This document shows, piece after piece, positions 24,556 to 34,100 of a stretch of 64,000 nt of DNA. The first letter of the stretch is position 1; each line of letters begins with the position of its first letter. The notes under the pieces were generated by a model, which worked only from the letters and a program-made list of their open reading frames with translations, did not search any database and was not told the origin of the DNA. A program made the position numbers and the translations under genes. The stretch comes from Roseiarcus sp963721905 (GTDB taxonomy: Bacteria > Pseudomonadota > Alphaproteobacteria > Rhizobiales > Beijerinckiaceae): the NCBI GenBank assembly GCA_963721905.1, contig CAVRMF010000003.1, positions 149,189-213,188 of the forward strand, read 5' to 3'.

Positions 24556-26501
24556 TGCTCCGGCATCCCGGCCTTGCGCAGGCCGTCGAAGGTCCGTTCG
24601 TTGAGCTCGAGGAAGCGTGGATCGCGGTCGGAGACCGGGGACAAGTACGCCTTAAATGCCGCGATCGTCCTGAGCGGCCCGGTGGAGGGCAGCGCGAGGT
24701 AGCGCTTGAGCGCCTCGCGCGCTTCCGCATCATGACCGCTCATGGCGAGCGCCGCCACCAGGATCGCATGCGCAAGCTGGGCGTAATTCGGATTGATCGC
24801 GATCGCTTTGCGAGCCAGTTCAATCGCCTGTTCATAATGCTTCAGCCCGAAATCGGCCCTCGTCTTGCCTTCGTACCAACCGAAGAGCCCCCGATCGTAC
24901 GGGCTCGCCAGAAGCGCCTTGTCGAAATATTCAACGCTTTTGTCGAATTGTCCGAGGTCTACGTAGTCGAAGCCCAGGTTGGCGGCGGCGTCCACGTTGG
25001 ACGGGTCAAGGGCGAGGGCGCGCTCGTGTTCGGCGACGGCTTCCTCGGGGCGCCCCTGGAGCCGAAGGATGTCGCCCTTCAGGTCGCGAGCCCAAGCGTA
25101 ATCTGGATCGAGGGCGAGCGCCTTGGACTCCAATTCGTCGGCCCGCTCGAGGTCGCCTTTGGGGTCGCCGGAAACGCCAATCAGCGCCGGCATAAAGAAC
25201 TTGATCCCCAATGCCATCAGGGCGCGGACATTGTTGGGGTCGATGGCGAGCGCCTGTTCGCAGAGCGCGAATGCCGCATCCGCTTCCTTGCCGATAAATC
25301 CGGCCTTCCATTGGCCCGCGTCGCATTGGAGAGCCAGGTCCTCGGCGTCGCGATTGGCCGCGGGCGTCCGTTCGACGCGTGCGCCCTCGGCCTTGGTGAG
25401 TTCAAAGTCCATTGCGGGCGCCAGATGGGCGACGATCGCGTCCTGGGTCTGCAATAGATCGGCGCGGGGCGTGTCGAATTGCTCGGCCCAGAGGTGAGCG
25501 CCGCTGACGGCGTCGATGAGCTGGGCGTTGACCCTCATCCGGTCGCCGCTCGGCTGCACCGAGCCTTCAAGAACATAGCGCACGCCCAGATCCTTGCCGA
25601 TCGCCTTGACGTCGATCGGCTTGCCCTTGAAGGTCATGGCCGTATTGCGTGCGATGACGAAGGTGTCGCGCATCCGCGCGAGACTGGTGGTCAGTTCGTC
25701 GGTCAGGGCGTCGACGAGGTAATCCTGCGCCGGATCGCCCGACAGATTGGCGAAGGGCGTGACGACGATGGAAAGTCGCGCGGCCTCGGCGGGCGTCTTC
25801 GCGACGACGCTTGCGGGCCGGTTCGCATTGAGGAGCCACCACGCGCCGCCCGCAAGCACAACCAGCAGCGCCGCGAGCGCGGCGGCGAGTGGCGCGAACC
25901 CGAAGCGCCTCTTCTGCAGCGTGGGCGGCGCGGGCGTCACGGGTTCCGCCGGTTTCGCCGGCTTTGCCTGCGCGGGGACGCCGACCTCAAGCGAATAGAT
26001 CCGGATCGGCTCGGCGATGTTCTTGAGGCTCGTTAATCCTAGGTCGCTCACTTTGAGATCGAGCCGCCCCTTGACCTGCCGATAGGCGTCCTCGGAAAGG
26101 CAGATCGCGCCGGGCGCGCAAATGCCTTCGAGGCGCGCGGCGATGTTGACGCCGTCGCCCATCAGGTCGCCGTCGCTCTCCTCGACGACGTCGCCGAGAT
26201 GGATGCCGACGCGGAACTCGATGCGGCGCTCGGGCGGCAGCCCGGCATTGCGCTCGATGAGGCCGTTCTGCACTTCGATCGCGCAGCGCACCGCGTCGAC
26301 CACGCTGCGGAATTCGATGAGGCTCCCGTCGCCTGTGCGCTTGACGATGCGTCCATGGTGCGCGGCGACGGCGGGGTCGAGCAGGTCGCTCCTGAGCCCC
26401 CGAAGGCGCGACAGCGTGCGATCCTCGTCCGCTCCCGCGAGCCGGCTGTAGCCGACCACGTCAGCGACCAGGATCGCCGCTATCTTTCGGGTCTCGCTCA
26501 T
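24552..26501 (-). CDS. Adenylate cyclase with C-terminal TPR region
   Basis: A 649-residue protein. Residues 1-170 form a class III cyclase domain: MSETRKIAAILVADVVGYSR with the first metal Asp, IVKRTGDGSLIEF with the second Asp and the adenine-specific Lys, and LMGDGVNIAARLE with the transition-state Asn/Arg. One transmembrane helix follows (LAAALAALLVVLAGGAWWLL), then a TolB-like region (LSIVVTPFANLSGDPAQDYL and VRYVLEGSVQPSGDRMRVNA) and about six tetratricopeptide repeats. Such proteins are common in Hyphomicrobiales and likely make cAMP in response to an unknown signal. The N-terminus is almost identical to that of the gene at 28712-30493. ATG 26501 is the family start. Confidence 0.88.
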   Translation of the reverse strand: MSETRKIAAILVADVVGYSRLAGADEDRTLSRLRGLRSDLLDPAVAAHHGRIVKRTGDGSLIEFRSVVDAVRCAIEVQNGLIERNAGLPPERRIEFRVGIHLGDVVEESDGDLMGDGVNIAARLEGICAPGAICLSEDAYRQVKGRLDLKVSDLGLTSLKNIAEPIRIYSLEVGVPAQAKPAKPAEPVTPAPPTLQKRRFGFAPLAAALAALLVVLAGGAWWLLNANRPASVVAKTPAEAARLSIVVTPFANLSGDPAQDYLVDALTDELTTSLARMRDTFVIARNTAMTFKGKPIDVKAIGKDLGVRYVLEGSVQPSGDRMRVNAQLIDAVSGAHLWAEQFDTPRADLLQTQDAIVAHLAPAMDFELTKAEGARVERTPAANRDAEDLALQCDAGQWKAGFIGKEADAAFALCEQALAIDPNNVRALMALGIKFFMPALIGVSGDPKGDLERADELESKALALDPDYAWARDLKGDILRLQGRPEEAVAEHERALALDPSNVDAAANLGFDYVDLGQFDKSVEYFDKALLASPYDRGLFGWYEGKTRADFGLKHYEQAIELARKAIAINPNYAQLAHAILVAALAMSGHDAEAREALKRYLALPSTGPLRTIAAFKAYLSPVSDRDPRFLELNERTFDGLRKAGMPEQ

Positions 26502-26592
26502 GGCGCGCCCCTTTGCCGCCCGCAAGACTACCACAGAGCCCGTTCCGAAACGCTCCCAATCCATGCAGAGCGAGGCGCGGCAACGAGCGCTG

Positions 26593-28715
26593 TTACCGGC
26601 CCAGGCCCGGCCGCGGACGTCGCCCATCCCTCCACCGCCACCAGAGCGCCACCAGTGCGAGCGCCACGGCTCCGGCCATCCCGGCGTGCAGCTTGAAACG
26701 GCCCCCCGGCTGGTCGAGCCATCGCAGCCAGGGCGAGGGGCCGGACTCGCCAGGGCGTGGCAGGGCGAAGGCGATGAGCGTGTCGCCGGCCGGAGCGCCG
26801 GCTTCGCCATGGCCTCCGGCGCCGATCACGACAAATTGGCGGCCCTGCCAGAGATAGCTTGTCGGGGTGGCGATGCCGGCGGAGGGCAGGCGGCCGGTCC
26901 AGAGCTCGGCGCCAGTGTTCGCGTCGAAGGCGCGGAGGTAATCGTCGAGCGCGGCGCCGATGAAGATGAGGCCGCTCGCGGTGGCGAGCGGCCCGCCGAA
27001 GGTGGGCGTGCCGACATGGCGGGCGAGGCCCAGGGGGTTGAGTTCCTCGGTCGTGCCGAGCGGGACCTGCCAGAGGATCTTGCGGTTCCCGAGGTCGAGC
27101 GCGGTCAGCACGCCCCAGGGCGGCGGGTTGCAGGGCAACCCCAGCGGCGAGGCCAACAGCTCGCGCTTCATGCCATAGGGGGCGCCGCGCTGCGGCGAGA
27201 CCTCCTTGTTCGGGAATCGCTGCTTCATCAGGGTATAATCGGCCGCCGGGAAGAGCGTGATCCGGTGCGCCAGGTTCGAGCTGTTGACATAGACCACGCC
27301 CTTGCCGCCATCGACGGCGAGGCCGCCCCAGTTCACGCCGCCGCCGGTGAACGGCATGACGAGCGTGCCCTTGAGGCTCGGCGGGGTGAAGCGGCCTTCG
27401 CTGCGCGCCGAGGCTATCGCCTGGGCGCATGCGCCGCGATCCCAAGGGGTCAGCCCATACGCCTCATCCGGCGTGATGCGGTCGGGGCCGAGCGGCGGCA
27501 GATCGGCCGGGAAGGGCTGGGTCGGCGACAGCGCCTCGCCCTCGACGCCGTCTTGCGGAACCGGGCGCTCCTCGACCGGCAGGACGGGCTGGCCGGTGTC
27601 CGGTCGAGCACGAAGATGAGCCCCTGCTTGGTGCCCTGGATGACGACGTCATGCTCCTCGCCGCCGAGGGTGATCGTGGCGAGGCTCGGCTGGGCCGGGG
27701 TGTCGTAATCCCAGACATCGTGGTGCACGAGCTGGTAGCTCCATGCCATCGCGCCGGTCTCGGCCTTGAGGGCGACCACGGAATCGGCGCGGCGATTGTC
27801 GCCGGGGCGAAGACCGCCATAGAAATCCGGGCTCGGGCTCGTGGTCGGGAGGAACACCAGGCCGCGCGCCTCGTCGACGGCGATCGGCGCCCAGACATTG
27901 GCGGCGCCGGTCATCCGCCAGCCATCGCCCCAGCTCGCCGCGTCCGGGTCATCGGCGCGCTCCGGCACAGGGTCCCATTGCCAGCGCGGCGCGCCGGATC
28001 GGACATCGAAGGCGCGCACCGTGCCGCGCGGCGCGTCGACCCGCTGATTGTCGCCGATCGATGAGCCCAGAATGACCAGGTCGCCGATCACGGCGGGCGG
28101 CGAGGTGAACTGGAACTCGCCGGGCCAGAGAAGCGGCTTGCCGGGATCGATGCGGACTGCGCCATCCTGGCCGAAATCGGGGCAGGGCTTGCCGTCCTTG
28201 ACGTCGACGGCGATCAGCCGGAGATCGGCGGTCGCGGTCAGGATCCGCTCGGCGCACGGCCCGGCCGCGCCGGCGGGGCCATGCCATACCGCCACGCCAC
28301 GGCATGCGAACATGTTGGCCGGGCGGTAGTCGGTCTTGATCTCAGGATCGTAGCGCCACAGCTCCTGCCCGGTCCCGGGGTCCAGCGCCACCACGGCGTT
28401 GAACGGCGTGCAGGCGATGAGCTTGTCGCCGGCGAGGATCGGCGTGACCTCGAATTTCGAGCGCTTCAGCACATCGGGCGCGCGGCTCTTGAGGTCGCCG
28501 GTGTGGTAGGTCCAGGCGGGGATCAATTGGTCGACGTTCCCCGGCGTGATCTGGTCGAGCGGGGCGAAGCGGCTACCGCCCTGATCGTAGCCATAATATT
28601 CCGCGGCGCCGGCTCGAGCGGCGGGTAAGAGGAGCGCGAGCAGCAGGCCGGCGAGCCGACTGCAGCCAGCGACGTCGGCGGCGAGGATCGCTGCGAGTTT
28701 GCGGGTCTCGCTCAT
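26593..28715 (-). pseudogene. PQQ-dependent membrane dehydrogenase with an adenylate-cyclase N-terminus; frameshifted
   Basis: The frame starts at ATG 28715 with MSETRKLAAILAADVAGCSR, the cyclase N-terminus found in both flanking genes. After LAG it passes into a hydrophobic signal (LLLALLLPAARAGA) and the PQQ propeller: YYGYDQGGSRFAPLDQITPG, TPFNAVVALDPGTGQELWRY and LVHHDVWDYDTPAQPSLATI. Near 27603 one base is missing (FVLDR then DTGQPVLPVEERPVP in the next frame), and the rest reads MPFTGGGVNWGGLAVDGGKG, ARHVGTPTFGGPLATASGLI and ends in a C-terminal helix (AGMAGAVALALVALWW). It belongs to the glucose/quinate-type PQQ dehydrogenases but lacks their N-terminal helices. Its ATG overlaps the stop of the upstream cyclase (ATGA). 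The frameshift could be an assembly error. Confidence 0.8.
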
Positions 28716-30493
28716 TCTTCCGGCACCCCGGCCTTGCGCAGGCCTTCGAGAACGCGCTCGGTCTGGACCAAATACGTCGGATGGTCGCTCCTCGGCGTCC
28801 AGGCGGCGCGGACGCGGGAGACGCTATAGGACGGATTGAGCGCAAGACCTGCCTTGACCGCGGTTTGCGCCTCGTCCAGCCGACCAAGCTCGGCCAGGGC
28901 GGCGGCTAGGTTGAAACAAGCATACGGATTGTTTCGGTTGGCCTCTATCGCCCGTCGACACCACGCGAGTGCCTGTTCGTAATCGCCCAGGTAGTTCCTC
29001 GCCATACCGGCGTAAGTCATCCAGATGTAGGCCAGCGTATCGCGCGGACTAAGTCGCAGAGCCTCAGCAATGTGAGCGTCTGTTTCCTCGGCGCGACCGA
29101 TAAAAATCTTACCCAATCCGATGATGGCGTGGCCGCTGGCGAGATTTCGATCCAGCGCCAGCGCGTGTTCGCATTCGGCGATGCCCTGGGCGGCGCGCTT
29201 GGTCAAGATGTAGACACATCCCAAGTACATGTTGCCGGACGCATGGTCCGGGACCAATGATAGGGCTTTGGCCAACTTCGATTCGGCCGCCGCGAAGGCC
29301 GCGATGAGATCCGCGACAAGTAACATTGCGGCCGCGTTCAGGTCTGCGCGCGCCGATCCAATGAGCGCGTCGAGATTGTCGGAATCCGCGGTCAGCGCGC
29401 GGTCGAAAAAACTGCGCGCTTGCGCCACGGTGTCGGGGGTCTGACCCCTATTGAGCCAAACCAAACCTTGAAAGTAGAGGTCGAGCGAGCCAGGGTTCGG
29501 CGCCTGTTCGGCGCGCCGTGCTTCCGCGGCGATGAGCTGGGCGTTAGTAGCGCCCGCCAGCCGCGCGACGATTTCGTCCTGCATGTCGAAGAGGTCGGCA
29601 ATTGGCTTATCGAACCGCTCGGCCCAGAGATGATTGCCCGTCTCGGCGTCGATGAACTGCACGTTGACGCGCATGCGGTTTCCGCCACGCTGAACGCTGC
29701 CCTCGAGGACGTAGCGGACATTCAACTCGCGGCCGATCGTCTTCACATCGAGCGCCTTGCCTTTGTAGGCGAACGCAGTATTGCGAGCGATCACGACGGC
29801 GCCTCGTATCCGTGAGAGGTCGGTCGTCAGGCTCTCCGTGACCCCGTCGACGAAATGCTCTTGCTCCGGGTCGCCGCCGATATTGGAGAACGGCAGGACG
29901 ACGATCGAGAGGCGCGGCGGGGCGGATTTTTCGGATGTCGGGGCCGGCGCGGGCTTCGCCTGCGCGGCGACGCCGACCTGCAGCGAATAGACCCGGATCG
30001 GCTCGGCGATATTCTTGAGCTCGGTCGGGCCGAGATCCGTCACGGCCAAGTCGAGCCGCCCTTTCACCTGACGATAGGCGTCCTCGGAAAGACAGATCGC
30101 GCCGGGCTTAGCGATGCTCTCGAGCCGGGCGGCGATGTTGACGCCGTCGCCCATCAAATCGCCGTCCGCCTCCTCGACGACGTCGCCCAAGTGGATGCCG
30201 ATGCGGAACTCGATGCGTCGGTCCTCCGCCACGCCGGCGTTGCGCTCGATCAGGCCGATTTGCACCTCGATTGCGCAGCGAACTGCGTCGACCACGCTGC
30301 GGAACTCGACGATCGAGCCGTCGCCGGTGCGCTTGACGGTCCGACCGTGATGCGCGGCGATGGCGGGATCGATCAGATCGCTGCGGAGACCGCGAAGGCG
30401 CGCGAGGGTTCTGTCCTCGTCGACGCCGGCGAGCCGGCTGTACCCCACGACGTCGGACACCAAGATCGCGGCTAGTTTGCGGGTCTCGCTCAT
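28712..30493 (-). CDS. Adenylate cyclase with C-terminal TPR region (second copy)
   Basis: A 593-residue paralogue of the 24552-26501 product. The cyclase domain begins MSETRKLAAILVSDVVGYSR and holds TVKRTGDGSIVEF and LMGDGVNIAARLES, so all catalytic residues are present. A TolB-like section (LSIVVLPFSNIGGDPEQEHF and VRYVLEGSVQRGGNRMRVNV) and several TPR units follow. Unlike its paralogue, it has no obvious membrane helix after the cyclase domain. Its TGA overlaps the start codon of the PQQ dehydrogenase chimera, and the whole 30.5 to 24.3 kb stretch runs in one direction, so these genes may form one transcript. Confidence 0.87.
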   Translation of the reverse strand: MSETRKLAAILVSDVVGYSRLAGVDEDRTLARLRGLRSDLIDPAIAAHHGRTVKRTGDGSIVEFRSVVDAVRCAIEVQIGLIERNAGVAEDRRIEFRIGIHLGDVVEEADGDLMGDGVNIAARLESIAKPGAICLSEDAYRQVKGRLDLAVTDLGPTELKNIAEPIRVYSLQVGVAAQAKPAPAPTSEKSAPPRLSIVVLPFSNIGGDPEQEHFVDGVTESLTTDLSRIRGAVVIARNTAFAYKGKALDVKTIGRELNVRYVLEGSVQRGGNRMRVNVQFIDAETGNHLWAERFDKPIADLFDMQDEIVARLAGATNAQLIAAEARRAEQAPNPGSLDLYFQGLVWLNRGQTPDTVAQARSFFDRALTADSDNLDALIGSARADLNAAAMLLVADLIAAFAAAESKLAKALSLVPDHASGNMYLGCVYILTKRAAQGIAECEHALALDRNLASGHAIIGLGKIFIGRAEETDAHIAEALRLSPRDTLAYIWMTYAGMARNYLGDYEQALAWCRRAIEANRNNPYACFNLAAALAELGRLDEAQTAVKAGLALNPSYSVSRVRAAWTPRSDHPTYLVQTERVLEGLRKAGVPEE

Positions 30494-30627
30494 CGCGCCC
30501 CTCTTGGAACCGCCACACTAGCCGAAATGCCAGCCCCAGTCTGCCGTTTTTGGACGGGAAGGACCGCTCATGTGTGCATTCCTTCCGTTACCGGGCGCCA
30601 AGCGGCAAGGGCAGCAACGGGTCGATA

Positions 30628-30870
30628 GTGTTCTCTAATGGGTCAAGGGCGGAAGCCTCTTCCGGATGTCGACGCTTTCGGGTGCCTGTGTTCTCTGCGT
30701 GCTCGTTCGGCACTTGATGGGGTAAGCTGGGTGCGGTGTGACTTGGTTGAAATCGCCGTCGGCTTAGAAGGGCCGCAGCTACACAATCGGCGCCATCTGC
30801 CGCTCCCTCCCTGGGGCGTCGCTCCTCTTGGGAGCTAGATTCGGCCTCCTGTCTCGTGGATTGTGGGGGC
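30628..30870 (-). ncRNA. Candidate bridge/seek RNA region of IS copy 1
   Basis: A 243-bp non-coding end lies downstream of the transposase stop. The same 243 bp follows the transposase of copy 2, nearly identical apart from the first 20 or so bases. IS1111-type elements are known to encode a target-choosing RNA in the long non-coding end after the transposase. Position and conservation are seen; the RNA itself is inferred. Confidence 0.45.
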
Positions 30871-31884
30871 TTAGGCCGATGTGAACTCGGTCCCGTCTCG
30901 CAGCATCGCGTGCATGATGATCGCGAGGCGGCGGGCCAGAGCGACCTTGGCCTTCCGCATCGTTGATCGCCTGGCAATCGCGAAGGCCCAGTCCTTGAGT
31001 TTGAGCTGGCCCTTATAGCGCGTCAGCATGACGTTGGCGGCCTCGTACAGGAGGGTTCGCACACGCCTGTCCCCGCATTTCGAGATGCTGCCGACGTAGT
31101 CGACCTCGCCCGACTGATACCGCCTGGGGACCAAGCCCAAGTAGGCGCCGATGTCTCGGGATCGGCGGATGCGCGAAGGGTCGTCGATCGCAGCCACAAA
31201 GGCGAGAGAGGTCAGTTGGCCTACGCCTGGGATTGTCATCAGCCGGCGGCAGGCCGCCGAGGCCCTTGCCATACGTCTCATGTCCGCGTCGATCGCGGCG
31301 ACCGCCGCCATTACGGCAGTCCGCGCGGCGATCAGACCCCGCATGGCGGCAGAGAGACCAGCGATCCCCTCGCTTGCCTTAAGAGCCTGATCGACGAAGG
31401 CTGCGGTCAGCGCGCGAGGTAGCCGGATCCCGAACACGACCGCCAAACCTCGGATCTGATTTTCCAAGGTCACTCGCTGGCCCACCAGCTTCTTGCGCGC
31501 GATGATTAGTGAGCGGAGGGCGTGGGCCGACAATGACTTCACATGCACCGGCTTGAAGAAGCCAGTGCGAGCCAGATGCGCCAGCCCTCGCGCGTCATTG
31601 CGATCGGTCTTGTGGGTCGCCAGCGACTTGAGCGCCTGGTAGGCCTGCCGGCTTTCGACGCAGACCACGGGAAGGCCGAGTTGGCTCAACCCGTGAAACA
31701 GGATCGGCGCCATGCGTCCGGTCTCGAATACGATCCGACGGCAACTCGGCGCTTTCGCGAGTTCGTCCGCGATAGATTGCGCCGTTGACGCCGTCTTGCT
31801 CTCGCGAACCACCACGCCATCGCGGTCGAGAACGCAAACGTGGGTCTCATCCATCGAGATGTCGAGGCCTGCAAAATAGTCCAT
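30871..31884 (-). CDS. IS110-family transposase (DEDD), copy 1
   Basis: A 337-residue recombinase. The N-terminal RuvC-like DEDD domain starts MDYFAGLDISMDETHVCVLD and includes IVFETGRMAPILFHGLSQLG and LATHKTDRNDARGLAHLART. The C-terminal Tnp20 domain has LMTIPGVGQLTSLAFVAAID and VDYVGSISKCGDRRVRTLLY, where the Ser is the catalytic nucleophile. All key residues are present, so the protein may be active. The start follows GAGGAG. It is almost identical to copy 2. Confidence 0.92.
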   Translation of the reverse strand: MDYFAGLDISMDETHVCVLDRDGVVVRESKTASTAQSIADELAKAPSCRRIVFETGRMAPILFHGLSQLGLPVVCVESRQAYQALKSLATHKTDRNDARGLAHLARTGFFKPVHVKSLSAHALRSLIIARKKLVGQRVTLENQIRGLAVVFGIRLPRALTAAFVDQALKASEGIAGLSAAMRGLIAARTAVMAAVAAIDADMRRMARASAACRRLMTIPGVGQLTSLAFVAAIDDPSRIRRSRDIGAYLGLVPRRYQSGEVDYVGSISKCGDRRVRTLLYEAANVMLTRYKGQLKLKDWAFAIARRSTMRKAKVALARRLAIIMHAMLRDGTEFTSA

Positions 31885-31969
31885 TGAACGATCTCCTCTT
31901 CCATATCCTGGCCGATCCTATCGGCCTTCGCGGAAGAGCTCCCGCCCATTACCCGATGTTGAAAAACTC

Positions 31970-32151
31970 GGAAATTGAGCCATCGCGAAAATCTCGCTTT
32001 CGCGCGCGTCGCGTCGTCTCAGCCGATAGTCCTCACGGCAGGGCATATAGGAGGGTCGCACGCCTCGAAACGGGTCGGTCCGCCGACCCCCTAAGGAATT
32101 TTTCATCGAGGCCGCCAGCGGTCTCCTGAATTGTGATCGATGCGGAAATTA
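31970..32151. other. 182-bp segment between the two inverted IS110 copies
   Basis: The segment contains a 7-bp hairpin (CGCGAAA at 31984-31990 with TTTCGCG at 31998-32004). It starts with CGGAAATTGAG (31969-31979) just inside copy 1, and GCGGAAATTAGAG occurs just before copy 2, a possible common target motif. No gene is seen. Confidence 0.5.
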
Positions 32152-32237
32152 GAGTTTTTCAACATCGGGTAATGGGGCCAGAGCTCTTCCGCGAAGGCCG
32201 ATACGATCGGCCAGGATGTGGAAGAGGAGACTCGATC

Positions 32238-33251
32238 ATGGAATATTTCGCTGGCCTCGATATCTCAATGGACGAGACCCATGTTTGCGTTCTCGACCGC
32301 GAAGGCGTGGTCGTTCACCAGGGCAAGACGGCGTCGACGGCAGCGGCGATCGCCGGCGAATTGGCGAAAGCGCCGAAGTGTCGTCGCATCGTATTCGAGA
32401 CGGGGCGAATGGCGCCGATCCTGTTCCACGGGTTGAGCCAACTGGGTCTTCCCGTAGTCTGCGTCGAGAGCCGGCAGGCCTACCAGGCGCTCAAGTCGCT
32501 CGCCATCCACAAGACCGATCGCAATGACGCGCGAGGGCTGGCGCATCTGGCTCGCACTGGCTTCTTCAAGCCGGTGCATGTGAAGTCATTGTCGGCCCAT
32601 GCCCTCCGCTCACTGATCATCGCGCGCAAGAAGCTGGTGGGCCAGCGAGTGACCTTGGAAAATCAGATCCGAGGTTTGGCGGTCGTGTTCGGGATCCGAC
32701 TGCCTCGCGCGCTCACCGCAGCCTTCGTCGATCAGGCTCTCAAGGCAAGCGAGGGGATCGCTGGCCTCTCTGCCGCCATGCGGGGTCTGATTGCGGCGCG
32801 AACCGCGGTGATGACGGCGGTCGCAACGATCGACGCGGACATGAGACGTATGGCAAGGGCCTCGGCGGCCTGCCGCCGGCTGATGACCATCCCAGGCGTA
32901 GGCCAATTGACCGCGCTCGCGTTTGTGGCCGCAATCGACGATCCGTCGCGCATTCGCCGATCGCGAGATGTCGGCGCCTATCTGGGCTTGGTCCCCAGGC
33001 GGTATCAGTCGGGTGAGGTCGACTACGTCGGCAGCATCTCGAAATGCGGGGACAGGCGGGTGCGAACCCTCCTGTACGAGGCCGCCAACGTCATGCTGAC
33101 GCGCTATAAGGGCCAGCTCAAACTCAAGGACTGGGCCTTCGCGATCGCCAAGCGATCAACGATGCGCAAGGCCAGGGTCGCTCTGGCTCGTCGCCTGGCG
33201 ATCATCATGCACGCGATGCTGCGCGACGGAACGGAGTTCGCATTCGATTAA
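32238..33251 (+). CDS. IS110-family transposase (DEDD), copy 2
   Basis: A 337-residue protein, the same length as copy 1, with small differences (for example MEYFAGLDISMDETHVCVLD and VVVHQGKTASTAAAI at the N-terminus, TEFAFD at the end). DEDD and Tnp20 motifs are intact. I use ATG 32238, which follows GAAGAGGAGA; the frame is open further upstream to 32133 but that part is the non-coding end of the element. Confidence 0.92.
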   Translation: MEYFAGLDISMDETHVCVLDREGVVVHQGKTASTAAAIAGELAKAPKCRRIVFETGRMAPILFHGLSQLGLPVVCVESRQAYQALKSLAIHKTDRNDARGLAHLARTGFFKPVHVKSLSAHALRSLIIARKKLVGQRVTLENQIRGLAVVFGIRLPRALTAAFVDQALKASEGIAGLSAAMRGLIAARTAVMTAVATIDADMRRMARASAACRRLMTIPGVGQLTALAFVAAIDDPSRIRRSRDVGAYLGLVPRRYQSGEVDYVGSISKCGDRRVRTLLYEAANVMLTRYKGQLKLKDWAFAIAKRSTMRKARVALARRLAIIMHAMLRDGTEFAFD

Positions 33252-33494
33252 AGGCCCGGCAGACCCCAAGACAGGAGGCCGAATCCAGCTCCAAGAGGAG
33301 CGACGCCCTAGGGAGGGAGCGGCAGATGGCGCCGATTGTGTAGCTGCGGCCCTTCTAAGCCGACGGCGATTTCAACCAAGTCACACCGCACCCAGCTGAC
33401 CCCATCAAGTGCCGAACGAGCACGCAGAGAACACAGGCACCCGAAAGCGTCGACATCCGGAAGAGGCTCCCGCCCTTGACCCATTAGAGAACAC
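33252..33494 (+). ncRNA. Candidate bridge/seek RNA region of IS copy 2
   Basis: Counterpart of 30628-30870 with identical length. Conserved blocks include GGAGGCCGAATC, GAGGAGCGACGCCC and GCGCCGATTGTGTAGCTGCG. The RNA is inferred from family knowledge of IS1111 elements, not demonstrated by sequence alone. Confidence 0.45.
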
Positions 33495-33635
33495 AATCGG
33501 TCGATTGCGTTCGCCGACGATCTCTCAAAAGTCCCGAAATTCGGGCGAAAAGCGTTTCGTCAAATTCCTTGCAGACCGTGCGAAAAGTCGGCCTGAGCGG
33601 ATTCCTTCGTGGCGTTGCCCACGTTAGAATCACGC

Positions 33636-34100
33636 ATGACTCACATCGCCGGATTCGAACGTGATCAGCTTCTGTTGTTGCCGGAGGCGGTGGACGATTA
33701 TGTCGACGCCGACAACCCGGTGCGGTTCATCGACGCCTTCGTCGATGGGCTGAACCTTGCGGCGGCGGGTTTCGCGCGCAATCCAGCGGCGTGTCCGGCC
33801 TGCCCGTTGCGCTCGCGCTGCACGACCAACATCCGGCGGGTCTCGCGGTTGGAGAACGAGGCGACTATCGACCGCATGGCCGCCCGCCTGAAGGAAAGGC
33901 CCGACATTCTCGAACGGCGTCGCGAGATCGTCGAACATCCCTTCGGCTCGATCAAGCAATGGATGTATCAGGGCGCCTTCCTGATGAAAGGACTCGACAA
34001 AGTACGCGCCGAGTTCAGCCTGACCGCGCTCGCATACAATCTACGACGCGCCCTGAACATCCTCGGCGTCGAAGCCATGACGGCCGCCGTAGCAGCCTGA
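33636..34100 (+). pseudogene. IS1182-type transposase with large internal deletion
   Basis: The first 45 residues (MTHIAGFERDQLLLLPEAVD, VDGLNLAAAGFARNP) are the N-terminus of an IS1182-family transposase. They join directly to its C-terminal part: CPACPLRSRCTTNIRRVSRL, EIVEHPFGSIKQWMYQGAFL and LTALAYNLRRALNILGVEAM. The catalytic DDE centre, about 300 codons, is missing while the frame stays open. The deletion product cannot transpose on its own. Confidence 0.8.

Larger units (their letters stand above)
30628..31969 (-). mobile_element. IS110/IS1111-family element, copy 1
   Basis: Boundaries were set by comparison with the inverted copy at 32152-33494: similarity starts at GTGTTCTC and ends at GTTGAAAAACTC on this side. 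The element is about 1342 bp, with 85 bp before the transposase start and 243 bp after its stop. Elements of this family do not have long terminal inverted repeats, and none is seen. Confidence 0.8.
32152..33494 (+). mobile_element. IS110/IS1111-family element, copy 2 (inverted relative to copy 1)
   Basis: The 1343-bp element mirrors copy 1: 86 bp before the transposase start, a 1014-bp gene and 243 bp after it. It ends at GAGAACAC. The 5' ends of the two copies face each other with 182 bp between them. Scattered base differences show that the copies are not an exact recent duplication. Confidence 0.8.
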
